Translations under genes and position numbers: made by a program
The notes under the pieces: generated by a model
Database searches by the model: none
Told to the model about the DNA's origin: nothing
The model's input: the letters and a program-made list of their open reading frames with translations, nothing else
Source: Dreissena polymorpha
Taxonomy: Eukaryota; Mollusca; Bivalvia; Myida; Dreissenidae
Direction: 5' to 3'
NCBI RefSeq assembly: GCF_020536995.1
Contig: NC_068357.1
Coordinates: 147,829,751 to 147,893,750, forward strand
DNA length: 64,000 nucleotides
Shown: in pieces, positions 1 through 13,051 of the stretch
Numbering within the stretch: the stretch's first letter is position 1
Layout: each line of letters begins with the position of its first letter

Positions 1-3000
1 AACGTTATTCATGCCATGTTAAATTGATTACTAATTATAATGTTAAAGTAAATATGTTTCAATGTATGCGTGTATTTTCGTTGTTACAAGCTGGTACGCT
101 TAACCATTTATAACTCTATATTTGTGTTTTCTTACCCATTTTTGCTTCGTATTTGAAACGTATTAGTCTTACTATAAATATAAAAGTACATTAATAAATA
201 GAAAATTGATAATTAAGATTGCATCTTGTTTTTAATCAGCTATTTATTCGATAGGTGCGACAATAACGTTGCATAGACTACATAAATGTTTTAATTTATT
301 ATTATATTAATTAAGCGCGCTATTTAAATTGAATAGATTTTTGACAACGGCGCCATAAATTGTTCAAACATTAAAGATTAAAGGGACATATTGCAATTAT
401 TTCTCCGAAATTTATAAACGAAATTTTATTTTGCTTTCTGGGTATAACCATGACTTAATATCCTTAGTAAAGTGAGCAAAACACATGTTTACGAGCGTTT
501 GCATCACAGTGTTGAATTGTAAAAATGTATTATGTTGGCCTTGCTTTTTCTCTCTACAAATACAATAACGACTATGACCATCTTGGTTTGAGTCGTATAG
601 ACCAGAGCAGAAACAAAATATGAAGAAACCTATATAACTACACTTTCGCGGTCACGCGTAATGGAAACGCAGACATGTTTTCGTAAACAATGTTAACGCA
701 AAGATTTATGTTCCTTATCATGCAATACTGTCGAATATTCACGTTTGAAGAGTGTTTTGAAACTGATAACTCATATGTATAACTAGCTGCCCTCTATATT
801 TATTTCAAACTGCCAATACGATTGATGTGGACAGCTGGCCTGGAAAACACAATGGTGGACAAATACACGCTAAGCACAGAATCGGTTTAAAACTACTCTG
901 GACTTGTTTAAAAAAGTGTTTTACCACGATGACCAGTCCCTTTGTCTGATGGGTTTAATTAAAAGGTAAAAACGTTTATGATTAAAATATTTTCAAATTA
1001 AAATTAGTGTTGATAATTATTTGTAACTTGTTACTGTACTTTTAACTTTTCTTCTATTCATCTTAAATTCCTTGTAACTGTATTTTTAACTTTTCTGCTA
1101 TTCATCTAAATTTCTTGTTAATAATTTACTATGATGAACAGCAAAATGACGTTCATCATTGCTATACTTCATATATAAATTTTAAAAGCTGTCTACATTT
1201 AGACGAGTAGTTTAGACGAGAAAGATATAACGAATATTTTGACCCACATAACATTCAATTTTTCATCACGAAACATTTAAGACAAATATGTACTTTGAAT
1301 ACAAGTTAAATTGTTCACACATACATTTTATTTATCAAACAATAATCATAAAGCATCAACAGTTAAGATAAATGCATCGATGTCCACAATTATAAAATTC
1401 ACAGCCCCAGTGGGACTCGAACACGACATCAAAAATCGCGTTATTAAATGAAAAGTTTACACACCCACATCAAAGTAATCAATAGTGCAAATACGGATTA
1501 ATTTACTAAATAAACATTGTATTCATAACGATTTGATCACTTCTACTGCTTTTCTCGCGCCCGCCAAAGTATCTCGATGACATCTTTTAAATACTAAATA
1601 AATACTTTATTGAGTGTCTATACATCGAGACCTAGGTGATACAAGCAATCATGTTATAAATATATTTCTCGGCATAATCTCCGTGTTGTATGATTCCGTA
1701 TTAGCCTTCGATATAACGCGTTAAATTAAACAATGGCATAACATTCACTATTTAGACAAACATTTAAAATAGAGACCGTACCTATACGTTTTTATCGCAA
1801 GTCCGTTTCCAGCACACATTTCAGTTATTTTCGACATTTTACTGTATTTTATTTCTATGAATTTTTGTATTGATGGCTGATCAAGCAAACAACAAGACGA
1901 TTAATATTACAATAAATTAAACAGCAGAAACAGCGATTAATATTCGCTTCAACCGGTGGAAGACCTGAGGGTAACTTTTGGGAAACCTTGTGAAAATCCC
2001 TGACCTGACTCATAGATTACGTGGATACCGAATTTTAAAAGCTTTTTTTTATTAACATGCATTAAAACCGTCACATGATTAATAGCGTCGAGTAACTATA
2101 ACTACGATAAAATTAAAAAACATAAAATATGGTTTATTGTAATGCAAGGCCTCCGGCCCAAAATACAATTTTTCAATAATCATCCAATGTGGTGACAACA
2201 GAGATACGTTAATTAATAATATATTATTAACGAGAACAACATGTAACGCAAAGACATAAGCATGCAATGTATATAACATATCATATGATAACTTTGACAT
2301 GTAAGTGATTGAAGTTATATCTTTCATAATAAGATAGTACTTATAACGTCGTAAAACACTTTTATATTAAGTATCATTCAAAATTTCTTTCGAGTAGTAA
2401 ACGCTTCGTGCATATATTTTGCCAAAGCAATTACACTCTTTCTATCATAAATCATTGTATAAAACAGATTTAAAGTTATATAATGGTTTCCAGTTAATGT
2501 CCATTAAATATTTTAGTCTTATCTCATCACTTAATGTGCACTCTAAAACAAAATGGAATCTGTGTTCAATTATATAAACACTGCGTTTTTAACATAAGTT
2601 TTTATATTCATATGACGGCCCTTTTCAATTTGTAGTTCGTGGCCTGAACAACGAACAGTCGATAACGTCCTTTTACGATGCTCATTCACTGCATTCGCAG
2701 TCGACCGGTGAGTAAATCAATAAATTCTTATGACCGAAATTTGTGTCCGTTTAATACTAGCCACATGCGCAATTCTTTAGTCGCTGAGTGCAAATATTAC
2801 TCAAGAAGGATCCAACTAGCATTGTAAAGACAAATTTCCATGTAATGGAAAAATAAGTGTCTTCGATACTGGCTTATTGTTTGTCGTACAAGCACCGATT
2901 AAAATTAATAAGCTTCAGGCTGTATTTTCGATTACGTTGACGTCCCTTACATTGCATTTTACGGAAAATGTCTTAACAACAGATGTTGACAATACTTATA

Positions 3001-3345
3001 AATTTGAAATAAAGTCAATCAATATTAAATAAACTAATCAATTGACAATTAACTTACTTTATTTTGATGTCTGGATTTCAGATATAGTAATGTCATTGTT
3101 TGTAAATACGTATGTATTAAACAGCACCTATTTCGTTAACTATTGTGCCTCATATTTACTTTTTATTTTTATTTATGTATGCATGGCAGGTGTATTGAGC
3201 AATTAGTTTCACACACGCAAACACGCACGCACAAACGCACGCGCGCGCTTGTTTATCGTTTTGCTATTTATTTTAGTTTTCGCGAAAGAAAAAATAAGAT
3301 GATACGAAAAGTTAAATAATCGGACTTAAACCCCAGTCCCAATAG
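1..3345. repeat. Segmental duplication arm A, part 1
   Basis: This stretch aligns nearly end to end with 22156-25905 in the same orientation, at an identity I judge by eye as roughly 80-85%. The match starts at the first base of the window, so the true left boundary is outside. Arm B carries two extra insertions (22361-23366 and 23809-24071) that are absent here. Arm A carries about 80 extra bases near 1370-1450. Both arms end in the same CA/CG-rich microsatellite followed by a shared sequence. I see no supported gene in it; the short open frames are AT-rich and not conserved between the arms. Confidence 0.85.
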
Positions 3346-3382
3346 CAAGTTTTGCAAGTCAGTCTGCTCTTCGCTATGCTAA

Positions 3383-3990
3383 GAACGATAACCGCCGCAT
3401 CCTACGCGAAGAACGATAACCGCCGCATATTATACAGACGACGAATGACGTACATGCCATACGCTAGGAGGTCACATAACCCCAAACAGGAACTCCTGTT
3501 TGCAGGGTTACATGCAGTCAATTTGATACTTAGCACAAATTGTTCAGTGCATGCTGCCTTGGATTTGTAAAATACATTGCAAATGGTACGTTTTGGTATC
3601 AATTTGAAGGTATATTTGTAAGCAATAAGAAAACTAGCCATTTTTGTGATCTACTTTTCTGTTCATGGTTCCCGGCTTTGAAAGTAGGTCATACTATTTG
3701 AGCCCAAAATTGTCGCCTCCACATCTGTCAAAACTGGTTTGGCTATTCTAAGGTAAATATTTTGAGTTACAACACATATAATTTGATGACATGTATTTTT
3801 TTCAAAAGATTATGCATTTATCTTTCCAATCCTTTTTTCATGTATAATGATATAGCGCTGAAACGCTTGGTCATGGTAAAAATTGATATCGAACTTCAAC
3901 TATTTTATATGTAATATAGAATGAAATCAATTGCGCATGCGTAACCTAGGAGAGTCTGCTTTACTACGCTAGGAACGATAACCACCGCAT
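3383..3990 (+). repeat. Three copies of an 18-base motif
   Basis: The motif GAACGATAACCGCCGCAT occurs at 3383-3400 and 3411-3428, and with one change at 3973-3990. The copies are preceded by similar bases, so the repeated unit is a few bases longer. They lie in the arm A-specific segment and are GC-richer than their surroundings. No function is apparent. Confidence 0.7.
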
Positions 3991-4142
3991 CTGCCTGTTT
4001 ATAATTCACCACTGGTACAATGCAGACTTGCGGATTGTCTTCTCTTTAAATCCGCTGTTTACATTTAAATAACTTAGCGGTTTATCGAGTGTGTATGTAA
4101 TCAATAGTGTTTTACAGCTTTTTCGACGAAATTCGCCAGTCT

Positions 4143-4262
4143 AGTCTCTAAGACTGCTTTCAGGGAAAACGGGGCTTAATGCTTGTCAAATAAGATTAGC
4201 ATGTGCTTACTGATTAGCCTGTGCAATGCGCACATTTTGTCTAAGATATCTCCATAACATAA
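4143..4262. mobile_element. Decayed fragment of palindromic TIR repeat family
   Basis: The segment shows, in order, an 'acggggcttaatgc' stretch and an 'attagcctgtgcaa' stretch. The same words occur in this order in the better-preserved element at 32051-32304. It is short and diverged, so it is probably an old fragment of that family rather than a complete copy. Confidence 0.5.
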
Positions 4263-4654
4263 ATATGATGATAAACAGTGCACACCGCACATCTCGACCT
4301 GTGCTTTAGGACGCTCTCTATATATATTTGAATGGGTTGTGTTCATTTCAAACTTGCGATAAAAAAAGCTATATCATAATTTTGAAAACTGAGTTGCGTC
4401 TAAGATTATGCAATAGCAACTAACTTCAGTGCCTTCGGCGCTTTGATTTAAACTCCAGTGACATTTGTTTATTCGCAACAGCTTGGCAGAATACATTTTT
4501 AGTGTGAATTTAAAGAAGTCACATAAATGAGTGGAAAGTTAAGTTCAACATTCGTTTAAAATACGGTTACATATACCGTCAGGTCTTGATGCGTTGGAAA
4601 CTGAAAGTTAATTAAGGACATCATGAACATACGAAGGTGTAATAATTTTATTTA

Positions 4655-5580
4655 ATTGAAACTGATTTTAATTTTGTAGAAATGAACACGCATTTTACAT
4701 CCTTGTTGTACAAAGGAGAGTAGCTTAATAAACAACTTAAAAATGTCCACAAACGGGGTCAAATACAAATGGTACAAGTGTTTTTCAAACAGGTTTTCAT
4801 AAGAATGAGTAAGTGGTTTTTGCACTTTGAACTAAATACCATTTAATGTGAATGCCGTGGTTGACTTGTATGCATATTAAGTATTTATATGCATGACTAT
4901 AAGTTTTCTTCGATTTGTTCACCACCTCAAGACACTCAGGCGCGAAACGACCGGGGTTTTTTTTCGAATTGCGTGAATTTCGCTCCTTTTGCATGATTTA
5001 TTAAGAACAGAATTAATACGTTGTCTTTTTGATTTTCTGTCCAAAATTATTTGTATAAAAAATTATGATAAAAGTAATGTATTTCTATTTCGTAATGTCA
5101 GTATTCAAATGAGCATATTTGAAAGGAATAAATGTTTAGTTAGTTAGATTTTTTTTCTAAAGTAGAACGTTTGCCGATGTCCTTTTTCCGCTAAAAGACG
5201 TCGGGCGAGTTTCTTTCATAAGGCATATTTTTTTTAACGTGCGTACATATATGCGTCAATGTAACCCATAACTAAAACGCGATAAAATAAGAGGTCACAT
5301 TACTTGATCCGGAAATATTGGCTCTTTCAAGTACCCCTTCAAGCCCTTTTGTTTTAATTTTGTGTGGCTAGTTATTCGAAACAGTTTAATCGTTGATATT
5401 GAAACACCGTTTAATATTATATACGGATCTTGTTTAAATATTTTGCAAATAATTGGTTCGGCAACGTGCAACATTTAAAAACGCCTTTGTCTATGGTCAC
5501 GGATACAAATTACATGTACTTTGGTGAAAACATAAAATAATTAAACGAATAATTTTATTCCAAACGAGACAATGTGCCCC
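4655..5580. repeat. Segmental duplication arm A, part 2
   Basis: This block aligns with 27580-28508 in arm B. The alignment ends abruptly at the left TIR of the 7-kb transposon and resumes at 12572, directly after its right TIR. No gene is recognisable; a short minus-strand open frame at 4797-4994 is not preserved in arm B. Confidence 0.85.
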
Positions 5581-5671
5581 TAGTACAATCCCTGGGAATA
5601 TTTGTGTGAATTTTTGGTCTAGAGCATTTCTTGGTCTCATTGTGTAGGGGAATGACTGAAGTTCAATTTTA
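5581..5671 (+). repeat. Left TIR of the 7-kb transposon
   Basis: A 91-bp terminal inverted repeat matching the reverse complement of 12478-12568 at 84 of 91 positions. Four of the outermost 18 positions and a few internal ones account for the changes. The reading frame of the nuclease gene ends just inside this repeat. Confidence 0.92.
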
Positions 5672-7057
5672 GATATGGTCCTTAATTGAATGACTTGTTG
5701 GTGGAAGACTTTGTATATCTGCTGCTTTTCCTGTATGATGCAGATCATATCGGAGACTATCCATTTTTGTACATTGACTGTTTGGCTTAATTACTTGAAC
5801 CAGGTATTCCTCGGCTTTCAGTAGTACATCTTCGGGAGTGTCGCTCAAAGTCTGACCAAAATTCATCAAAAACTCTTCTGGATGCGCCTTTAGTGCAGAA
5901 AGTTTGGTCCCTATTTTGCTAGTATTGTCACAGCCAGTTAGAATGTGTGCAGCGGGTAGTACCTGACAAAGTGTCTTGTTCTTCTCAGCGATCAGATGAA
6001 GAGGAATATAACGAAGTGTATTTCCTATTCCAGCCCTTATCCACAGCTCTTCTAAGCCATTTGTAGACAATCTGCTCCAAAAATGAAGTCCTAAAACCGT
6101 CACGTCTGTGTCATTGGAAAGCAGCACAATTCTTTAATAGCCATGATTTGCGATATTGATTGCATGGGGCACAATGCGAACGTCAGCTTCTTCTACACGC
6201 AGCTTCAATGACTCGATACAGTTTTCATTGCCATTATTTACAGCAATACAATCAGTTGCTATTCCGTCTATCACAGTGCTGCTTAATACTAGTTCTACAT
6301 TAGGCCATATATTGTTTGCATTTTGTCTAATCCATTTGCTCAAGAGAATTTGTAGTTTAACTTTATTGGAGCCAGATGCCCAGAAAGTATCCATATTTAC
6401 TGGCAATGGCGTGTCTTCATTGACCATGTTGACTTCAATAGGCCTGTATCTTGACCGCCGGGATCTCTCGTTGTCTTTTATAGAACCTTCAATGTATGAA
6501 TCAAATACAAAGTCTATCCTCTTGGCTGGCCTGCTCAAAGCAGATATACATCTGGCAAATGCGGTACATAGGTCATTGAATGTTCTCAACCCTGAAATCC
6601 TCAATTTCCTGATGTTGGCCATAACATCCACTATGTATGCAGTTTGTGTTTCTTTCCATGACGCGGGCGATGCTTCTCTTTCAACAGGCTCCAGCGACTT
6701 TTCAATTTCATTCACCAACATATATTTAGCAGGTTTTGTCATCAAGCCTTCTTCATCAAATAAATAATTTGTGGTGACTAGGTCATACTGAAACAGTTGT
6801 TTAGTGTCATACCCTCTTGCTTGAGAAATGTCCAATAATCTATAGCCTGCAGCTGAATCGTTCAACTTTCGTTTGGACTTCATACTTTGCTTTATCTGAG
6901 AGTCATTGATTGACTGGAAGGTTTTAATATTGTGCCTGTGAATCGTGTCAAACAAACTCTTGTTCTTCTGGATAAGTCTTTCCATCCGAAACTCTAGATA
7001 AAGATCCCGTCCTTTGATTTCAACTTGAAGGATACTCTTTCGTATTTCTTCCGTCAT
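5669..7057 (-). pseudogene. XPG/FEN-like nuclease domain of the same transposon
   Basis: Two collinear open pieces (6134-7057 and 5669-6127) are in one frame, separated only by a TAA near 6131-6133. This frame follows the transposase after a frameshift near 7090. The XPG-type signatures are in family order: VFDSYIEGSIKDNERSRR (N-terminal acidic motif with a following Lys/Arg helix), RVEEADVRIVPHA (the paired acidic residues of the internal region), LLSNDTDVTVLG (the acidic DxD-like strand) and ILTGCDNTSKIGTK (the helix-hairpin-helix GxD segment). Known family members are structure-specific 5' nucleases. The protein seems short at its C-terminus, since the frame ends at HSIKDHI right next to the TIR. 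The function inside the transposon is inferred only. Confidence 0.65.
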
Positions 7058-7086
7058 AATTTGTTGATTTATGATATTGTGCAGCG

Positions 7087-10000
7087 TTACTTCTGCGGAT
7101 TCTGTATTAAAGGATTCTTGTATAATTGAATGTACTTTACCATATCTGTGATATTTGCCTTCCTGGCACTTGTTTCAGAGTCTTTAAATTCATGGTTTAC
7201 AGTCAGTTCATGGTAGAATGGCTTTGATCCACTTTTCTCTCTGTGGAGTGTGTCGACTGCCATCATTTCATGGTAGATTATTTCCCATTCGGCCACGTAG
7301 TTCTTCTTTCTTGTACTGCCTATTATCCCTCCACTGCTTTTTGGGAACGGTTTATAGTTTGTTCCAGACACAGATCTGCAGCAACGGCTTTAAATTTACC
7401 TGGCGTTCTTTTGACAACAAACTTCCCTTTCAAAAACGACTTGTGTATCTCCGGAGCAGTATCTGGTAGTTGCTTCATATCTTCTAAATATACAGAGCAC
7501 CATCGGAAATAATTCACACAGTCAAAAGCTGCAAAATATGGCATGATATCTATAACTGTCGACAGATGCAGATGCCAATTTCCTTCTCTGTCCGCTCTCA
7601 TGATATTCCTTAGCAAGTGTACAAGCTTGATAAAACCATACCAGTACTTGAATGTTTCATTTTGGCTACATTTCTGTGACACAAACGCTTGAAAATCTTG
7701 AAGTAGCTCTGTTGCCTTTCTTTTGAAGTCCACAGGCAGCATTATACTTTTGTCCCTTTGCTTGAGTGCAACGGCATCTTGAAGTTTCAGCAGAACTTTC
7801 AAATCTTGATCGTACTTCTTTCAGCCCGAGGTTTTGAAAAATTCTACCCACAGTAGTCTCTCTAGTGCTTCTCCCAAGAGCATGAAACCTTTGACGGATC
7901 GGACGTAATTTCCACCTGTCAGGACAGACTGAACAACATTCGGTCCGAATACAGCATTTTCCACAAATATGGTTTCTGCGCCGCTATTGCGAAGATACTT
8001 CCCAATACACCCAAGGAAGATTTTCGTCAGATGGTAAGTTCCAAGCATAATCACCACATCTTTAAACTCATCTGGTCTGGACATGGTAATTTCCCTAGTA
8101 ATGTGGTAGACACCTTCATCGCATGCAATTGCTAGTTTTGTCTGTTTGAGATTTTACAGAATTGATTGGAAGTTCTTTAAAGCAGTATATACCGTTCTGT
8201 GTTCTGTAACAGGATAGGGAAGAACCGGCAGAAAACCTACAATCATTTCCCCAATGGTTTCATCCGTTGTAAGAGAATTAAAGGCACTCCAAGATGGAAT
8301 CTGCTGTGAGTCTTTCAGCGGGGATATAACTCCAGAGTCGATATTGGATATATCAAGCCTTGCCAGGGACCATGCAGTATCTTTAAGTAAAATATCTTGT
8401 TTTGAGCATTCTGCATCTTGGTATTCCATGCTGGTACTATAAGTTGTTTGGAGAAGTGGATTCTTAAGAGGTTTTGTATACTCTAGAATTTTCTGACATT
8501 CCAAATTATCTTGTAAAATCGTCTTGCCAGGTACAACAGTAGTTTCAGAAATGTTTGGCTTCTTCTTGGTTATTGATGGCTTTTCTTGGAATAATACAGA
8601 GACTGTGCCATGACTACCTCCTATACCACTTAGTACTGCTTCCTCATGATCGAAGTTGTCAAAAGCTGCCATTGTGAAATTCTCGGTATCAAACATACTA
8701 GGAATTGGTACTTTTCCATTACAACTGCCAATAATCAAGCCTGCCATGGCATCATGGTATCTTTGCAGTTCATTGTACGAGACGGACAAACCATAATGAT
8801 TCATACTGGTTATCAATTCGCGACCCTTGCATTTGTCATGTATAACTTGAGAGTTCATTAAATGAAGTGGTGTTCTTCTGGATCCGTTGTGAATATTGTA
8901 ATAAAGGATTTGGAAAATAGTCTCCATCTTCATTTTTTTCTTAACTGTTATACCGTTACCATTTATGTTTAGAGAATTATTCTCTCCATCTGTTATCTCA
9001 CCTTGTTCTTCGTTATATAATGTTGAGTCAAAATTAAAAACATTACCAAGATACCTTAGCAACGATTCCGGTATTTTTGTATTATCCCAAGACTCTTTTA
9101 AATCAACTGCATCACAGAACTTGTCATTTAGTTTAAAATCACAATTCTTCAACTCCGTCTGTATTATCTCGGCACAACTGTCAATACAATCTTTATCATT
9201 TTGAGAACATGTACGATCAGAGATCTGTTTCTTACATTCCATGTAAAATACTGTTGATGCAGATCCTTTCGCCTCTGAGAAAATAAGACATAGGCCATAA
9301 TGATTGATCAGCCGCAGTCTGATTTTTCTGTTAGTGAATGGTGAATCAGATGTCGCTATGTAACCATTTGCTTTGACTCTCAGATCACTTATAACCAATG
9401 TCTCACCTGAAAACACTTTTACATCAATGTCTTTGATAATTTTAGCGAAAGCCTCTCTTTTTCTGGATTTACACAGTATTTGCATCTTACAACTTTCAGA
9501 TTCATACTGTCGCAAATATCTACGCATGCAGTTACTGTGATAAAACAATTCTGCACCAAACACTGAATATTCGTCTTGCAAGTCGCACACCCTAGTGTTT
9601 ACTTCATCTTGAAGAAACAATGCTGATTCTAGAAATGTTCTTGCCCTGTCACATTCAGATATTCTGTATTTCTTAGTATCACCTTTGAATTTTACCTGAG
9701 CACATACAATACATGGTTTAGTACTGGGATTTTCATCATGAGTATTTATGGTAATTCTTGGTTTTGAAACAGATCTACGTTGTTGAACAGATAAAGAGAC
9801 ATTATTGGGTTTATCTACTTCTATCTGGGCTTGATCGGCACTATATTTACAAGAGCTACTGGCTATTTTATCTAAAGATTTCTTATGGGTGTATGCTTTA
9901 TAACACATATTTGACATATGATACACAAAAAAATCAGATTCAAGTCTAAGTAAACGTTCATTGACACAGTCATTTCTGATACTTGCTGCTTCTTTTACTT

Positions 10001-10157
10001 TCGATCTTCCATTTTCTGAACTCGTTGTAAACTGGTCTGTATCTTTTTGACAGATGATACACTTAAAAATGTCTGGTCCGGATTGAAATAGCCTTGGTCT
10101 CTTGCTAGGAATGGGAGCATCCTCCTCCATGCCTGAGCCTGTATTAAATTGAAACAC
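7087..10157 (-). pseudogene. Transposase region of the Academ-like element
   Basis: The largest open piece is 8154-10157 (667 codons), and the same frame continues to about 7340 interrupted only by a TAA near 8154 and a TGA near 7821. A frameshift near 7335-7345 then moves the reading to the frame that ends at 7087. The N-terminus has CxxC pairs at about residues 33 and 149 and further Cys/His near residue 210, as in a zinc-binding region. A possible first catalytic Asp lies in AAFDNFDHEE (about residue 500). Further on come ACDEGVYHITREI, LGTYHLTKIFLGCIGKYL and, near a likely catalytic Glu, LEQTINRSQK. A 3' splice-like 'aatacag' lies just upstream of a second Met (MEEDAP), so the annotated start may be a few residues too early. 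Role: DNA cleavage and joining at the TIRs. It is not functional as read here. Confidence 0.7.
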
Positions 10158-12477
10158 AACACAAATACTTAACAGTGTTAATATTATTACCTATTTTTTT
10201 TAATTTGATATTGATTTTTGCTTTGTTTGAATATCGAAAGTTGTTATATTTCAACTTTGCTTCTAAGATTAACATGACAACTTGGAAATGTGGAAGAGGT
10301 AGTGGGTTTGACCTATGTCGTTCTTTAAATAACTGTTTTAAAATACGTAGACAAGAACAAACTGAGCCTGCAATTCAAGTAGGTTTGTCAGCGCTATATA
10401 AACACGATCTTACATTTAAACTATTAAAACATGCAATTTATCGAAACTACCAGTCGTACCTTGTGTTAGATGAAATCTGCACAAATCCCACCACAGCAAT
10501 TAATAGTACCCAGTAATGTGCTGTACGCAGTACCATAACAATCAAGTGGCCAATACAAAACCATAATCTGGAAAAAGAATGATAAATTATAACACCAACT
10601 ATATAATTACGCAAAATGGAGTAGATTATAAAATGTACTATGGTATTTTAGGTTAATAAATTAATATAATGATTATCACTACATAGGCATTGATTTGATA
10701 AGTAATATTTAGAAATGTGTCATGAACACCATCAGTACCTTTAGATTTGCCAGTAGTCAACATCTTCACAGAAATAGACAGGAATATAATGGTGTCGATA
10801 AATGACATCTGAAATGCTATGAAATGCAGGGTTGTTAAATACGTGAGCAGTAGATATATACTGAAGCAAATACTGTAAGTTTGAATTGGTTAAGATGAGT
10901 TTGAAGTTTATGTTTAGAAAGAGGCATTAACTAATGTTTGTTTTTCAACAAAAAGCCTCTTTTGTTAAATATATAGTTACCAATTTCAATATAATCTGAC
11001 AATGGTTATGACAGGAAATAATAAATCTCGAAAAGAAATGTTTCAATTCCTTGCATTATCGCCCTGTTTTAATTTATACCTAATTGTGCTTAGAGTTTAA
11101 ATGAAGGTAGACTCTACGTACTACTATTCAATTTGATAATATTGATACTGACGTGACTCTTTGTTTTCTTTGATTATTTCTTTTATTTTACCTCCATAGC
11201 GTGTATTCAGTTTCTTCTATAACGCCTGATTTCGTAAACATAAACTCCACCGCAACAAAACTCCAGAAGTCTTCTGAAAGGATATATAAAAGAAACCAAA
11301 AATTCATTTATCCGAAATATACTTATCCGAAATTTATAACACTTTAAACATGTGAACAGCAGGACTTTCCCTAGAATATTCTTTTTTTTCTTTTCATTTC
11401 AAACTTAATCAAAATGTGCTGAAATGGGCAAATAAAAATAATTTATCCGAAAATCTGTTTATCCGAAGACTATTACACTTAGAAAAAATATTGAACAAGA
11501 CTCTCCCTCTTAGTAACTTCTACTTTTAATTTATAAACAAATAAAAACAAAAATTAATACATGTAGTTGCAATAACACTTACATTCAATACGGCGCTGAA
11601 CGGTTCAAATGTCTTCATTTTGCGGTTTGAAAAAAGCATCTGTTGCAGACGACACAAGTTTGCTGCAAATGGCGTTTCTATATCAAAGGGAGGTAATTTA
11701 AGGTTTACAGATTATGTTAATTGTGCATTATAGTATAATGGCTAATTCTAGTATGCATATAAAACTAGTGCTGTAAAGATTGTATGATTGATTTTATTGT
11801 CCATAGGACAAACATTATATGCATGAGGACTTCAAATGACCTTGACCTTTAAACCACGTGATCTTGACCTTAAATGACATTAAAATAATATGATATTATC
11901 AAAAGAAAAAGGTACTGACATTAAAAAATATATCATTTGAAGGTAATTTCCCTGTTAGGAATGTGTGTATATTATGCACACATTTGTAGCATATGACATT
12001 GTGTTGAGCAAAATCAGTTTAATTATAATATCAGTTTTTAGGCAAAATTACGTATTTGAATGGTGCCACGTAATGACTTCTAATTTGAAAACGATTTAAG
12101 TAATGACCTTAAAATAAATTTTGTCATTCTCAGTACTTACTGCACTTTGTTTAGAAACACTATTTGAGCATATATCTATTAAATTGTTTATATAAAAAAA
12201 CATTGTTTTTGGGTAGAAACCATAATTTTGTAGCATTTTGTACATTTTGACCTTTAGATGACCTTGACCATGACCTTTCTTGACCTCAATGAACAGAAAA
12301 TCTAAAAGCCCAATATAAATGCTTGAAACATCAGAGGAATTTAATTACAAATATGTAGGCATATAAAACTAATAAAACAAAAGATTTGCACAGGTATGGT
12401 CCCTTGAAAATGGCATTCTAATAGCCGCCATCTTGGTTTCCATGGAAACGACCAGGAATTGAACAGTCCACCCTGAC
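10158..12477. other. Non-coding 5' part of the 7-kb transposon
   Basis: About 2.3 kb between the transposase start and the right TIR. It is AT-rich and has several 'gaccttgaccttt'-type words (near 11830 and 12240) and four 'ttatccga' words (11305-11470). Similar words occur in the unrelated element at 22361-23366. A plus-strand open frame at 10175-10516 shows no recognisable domain. The promoter is presumably here, but I cannot point to it. Confidence 0.5.
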
Positions 12478-12568
12478 TAAAATTGAACTTCAGTCATTCC
12501 CCTACACAATGAGACCAAGAAACGCTCTGGACCAAAAATTCACACAAATACCCCCAGGGACTAGACTA
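12478..12568 (-). repeat. Right TIR of the 7-kb transposon
   Basis: A 91-bp inverted copy of 5581-5671. Directly outside it lies CCC followed by GTGTAGAT, and the same GTGTAGAT follows the uninterrupted site in arm B near 28513. This fixes the element boundary. Confidence 0.92.
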
Positions 12569-13051
12569 CCCGTGTAGATGCGTCATTGTATACTTAAACG
12601 TACAGTCTTAAAAATATGTGTCACCAGCCTTTCTCCGATCTTATAAACTTTTCATTGAAAAAACTGGGGACTGGGGCTTTTATGTTATTTGTTATATATC
12701 GTCTATATCCCAAACAACAAATTATATTAAAATTGCACATATCAATGTCTCAATGTATATGTTCCCCAATATATTCATATAATTATGGCTAGCCAAACCG
12801 GTTGAGAAATACAGGACATTGCATATGGTACACACGTATCTGTCTTGTTTTCAAAACTAAACTTAACTGAGAATACCTGCAGAAATATCAGTACTTAATT
12901 TTTACATGTATTTATATATTAAGCTCAAATTCCTCAGACTTTTTCAAACCTCACTTTAATAATGTATGCCCAAAATTAAACAGTGAAAGCGTATGGGCCG
13001 TAGCGCTTGTTCGTAAAATAGTGACATATACACACAAAATGCGATGAACTT

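Larger units (their letters stand above)
3346..4654. other. Arm A-specific segment without a recognised gene
   Basis: This segment lies between two blocks shared with arm B and has no counterpart there; arm B instead has 25906-27579. It contains three copies of an 18-base motif and a decayed copy of the palindromic TIR repeat also found at 32051-32304. Otherwise it is AT-rich and I see no coding exon that I can defend. Confidence 0.6.
5581..12568 (-). mobile_element. Academ-like DNA transposon, nearly full length, decayed
   Basis: This is a 6988-bp element with 91-bp terminal inverted repeats at 5581-5671 and 12478-12568. They align without gaps with 7 mismatches and begin TAGT...CCCTGGG. 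It is flanked by CCC on both sides (5578-5580 and 12569-12571), a probable 3-bp target duplication. The matching locus in arm B (28501-28525) reads straight across the junction with no element, so this is a true insertion made after, or lost before, the arms diverged. On the minus strand it encodes a cysteine-rich N-terminal region, an RNase H-like transposase region and a C-terminal XPG/FEN-like nuclease. Academ elements are known to have 3-4 bp target duplications and, in one group, an XPG nuclease, which is why I favour that superfamily. The superfamily assignment is from memory, not a search. Confidence 0.75.

Noticed and set aside
1395-1430. B-box-like word (reverse complement of CCAGTGGGACTCGAAC) considered as a tRNA or SINE
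   Set aside because: There is no A-box at the right distance and no tRNA fold. It might be a SINE remnant in the extra bases of arm A, but support is too thin.
6156-6767. 203-codon plus-strand open frame
   Set aside because: It is the antisense shadow of the XPG-like nuclease frame of the transposon.
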